From: Chthoniobacterales bacterium
GTDB lineage: Bacteria; Verrucomicrobiota; Verrucomicrobiia; Chthoniobacterales; UBA10450
Direction: 5' to 3'
Length of the DNA stretch: 6,190 bases
NCBI GenBank assembly: GCA_025980625.1
Contig: JAICXG010000167.1
Span: 1 to 6,190 of the forward strand
Part shown: positions 5,966-6,190 of the stretch, in pieces
Position numbering within the stretch: the stretch's first letter is position 1
How the letters are laid out: each line of letters begins with the position of its first letter
Program-made: the position numbers and the translations under genes
The notes under the pieces: generated by a model
What the model was told of the DNA's origin: nothing
Database searches by the model: none
Seen by the model: only the letters and a program-made list of their open reading frames with translations

Positions 5966-6190
5966 CGCCGGAAACCCATCGGATGTGCAAAACGTTCCTC
6001 TTCATCAGCCGGTGCAGGGGCAAATCAGAATAGAAGCGGGAGCACTGCTAGGCAACCAGTCAAAGGTTCGTTGTAAATTTGTAGTCTGCGCGTCAATTAG
6101 AACTCGCGATATCGGGAGTCACCTCCCGCGCCTTTACCTTGCCTGTCTGTCCGGTCTCGCCAAGCTCGAGCTTGAGCGATTTTAGAGCCC
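5966..6190. promoter_or_regulatory. Upstream region of the DUF3179 gene; no gene seen
   Basis: I see no convincing coding sequence in these 225 bases. The plus-strand frame open to 6185 mostly reads antisense through the DUF3179 gene. The DUF3179 promoter should lie here. The best minus-strand candidate is TTGACG (6096-6091) with TACAAC (6075-6070), but the spacer is only 15 bases and the -10 box is poor. A perfect six-base hairpin, CGGGAG-TCAC-CTCCCG, lies at 6113-6128, and a second hairpin at 6157-6179. Confidence 0.35.
6157..6183 (+). terminator. Intrinsic-terminator-like hairpin with T-run, no gene on its strand
   Basis: CAAGCTCGAGCTTG (6161-6174) is a perfect 14-base palindrome. The stem extends outward through TCGC (6157-6160) and GCGA (6176-6179) with one bulged A, and is followed by TTTT (6180-6183). 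Read on the plus strand this looks like a rho-independent terminator. No plus-strand gene ends nearby, and in the minus direction there is no T-run, so its role is unclear. Confidence 0.3.

Noticed and set aside
6113..6128. CGGGAG-TCAC-CTCCCG hairpin as a terminator
   Set aside because: The stem is perfect but only six bases long with no T-run on either strand; hairpins this short are common in GC-rich DNA.
5793..6185. Plus-strand 130-codon frame ending just after the 6157-6179 hairpin
   Set aside because: Most of it is antisense to the DUF3179 gene and it stops inside the T-run region. The composition is Arg/Cys-rich without a domain, so I treat it as a shadow frame.

Overview
The window is bacterial chromosomal DNA of moderately high GC (roughly 55-60% by eye). 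It holds one partial and four complete genes and no tRNA, rRNA, CRISPR array, insertion sequence or phage gene. The gene families, the near absence of Shine-Dalgarno sites and the general look of the proteins fit a soil-type Verrucomicrobiota bacterium or a similar lineage. That placement is an impression, not a result.

Layout. Bases 1-2172 (minus strand) are purL, the large subunit of FGAM synthase in purine synthesis. Its 3' end lies beyond the left edge. An 82-base gap (2173-2254) separates it from a plus-strand cluster: a small membrane-anchored DUF4760-like protein (2255-2761, GTG start), a class III PLP aminotransferase (2798-4207) and an isoprenylcysteine-carboxyl-methyltransferase-like membrane protein (4235-4798). 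Gaps of 36 and 27 bases suggest one transcript. A DUF3179 protein lies convergently on the minus strand (4862-5965), and 5966-6190 is non-coding as far as I can see.

Function. purL is housekeeping. The plus-strand cluster looks like a small modification module: a soluble aminotransferase, an integral-membrane methyltransferase and a membrane-anchored accessory protein. The substrate cannot be read from the sequence. DUF3179 has no assigned function.

Two signals are not explained by the genes. First, the 8-mer TCGTTAGG (either strand) occurs six times between bases 127 and 3900, where about 0.2 copies are expected by chance. It lies in both purL and the aminotransferase, in different reading frames, and accounts for every AGG codon I see in purL. 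It looks like a genome-wide DNA signal word. Second, purL carries an in-frame insertion of about 24-26 codons (1675-1752) made of an imperfect inverted repeat and a heptamer tandem repeat, resembling a palindromic repeat element that landed inside an essential gene and is translated.
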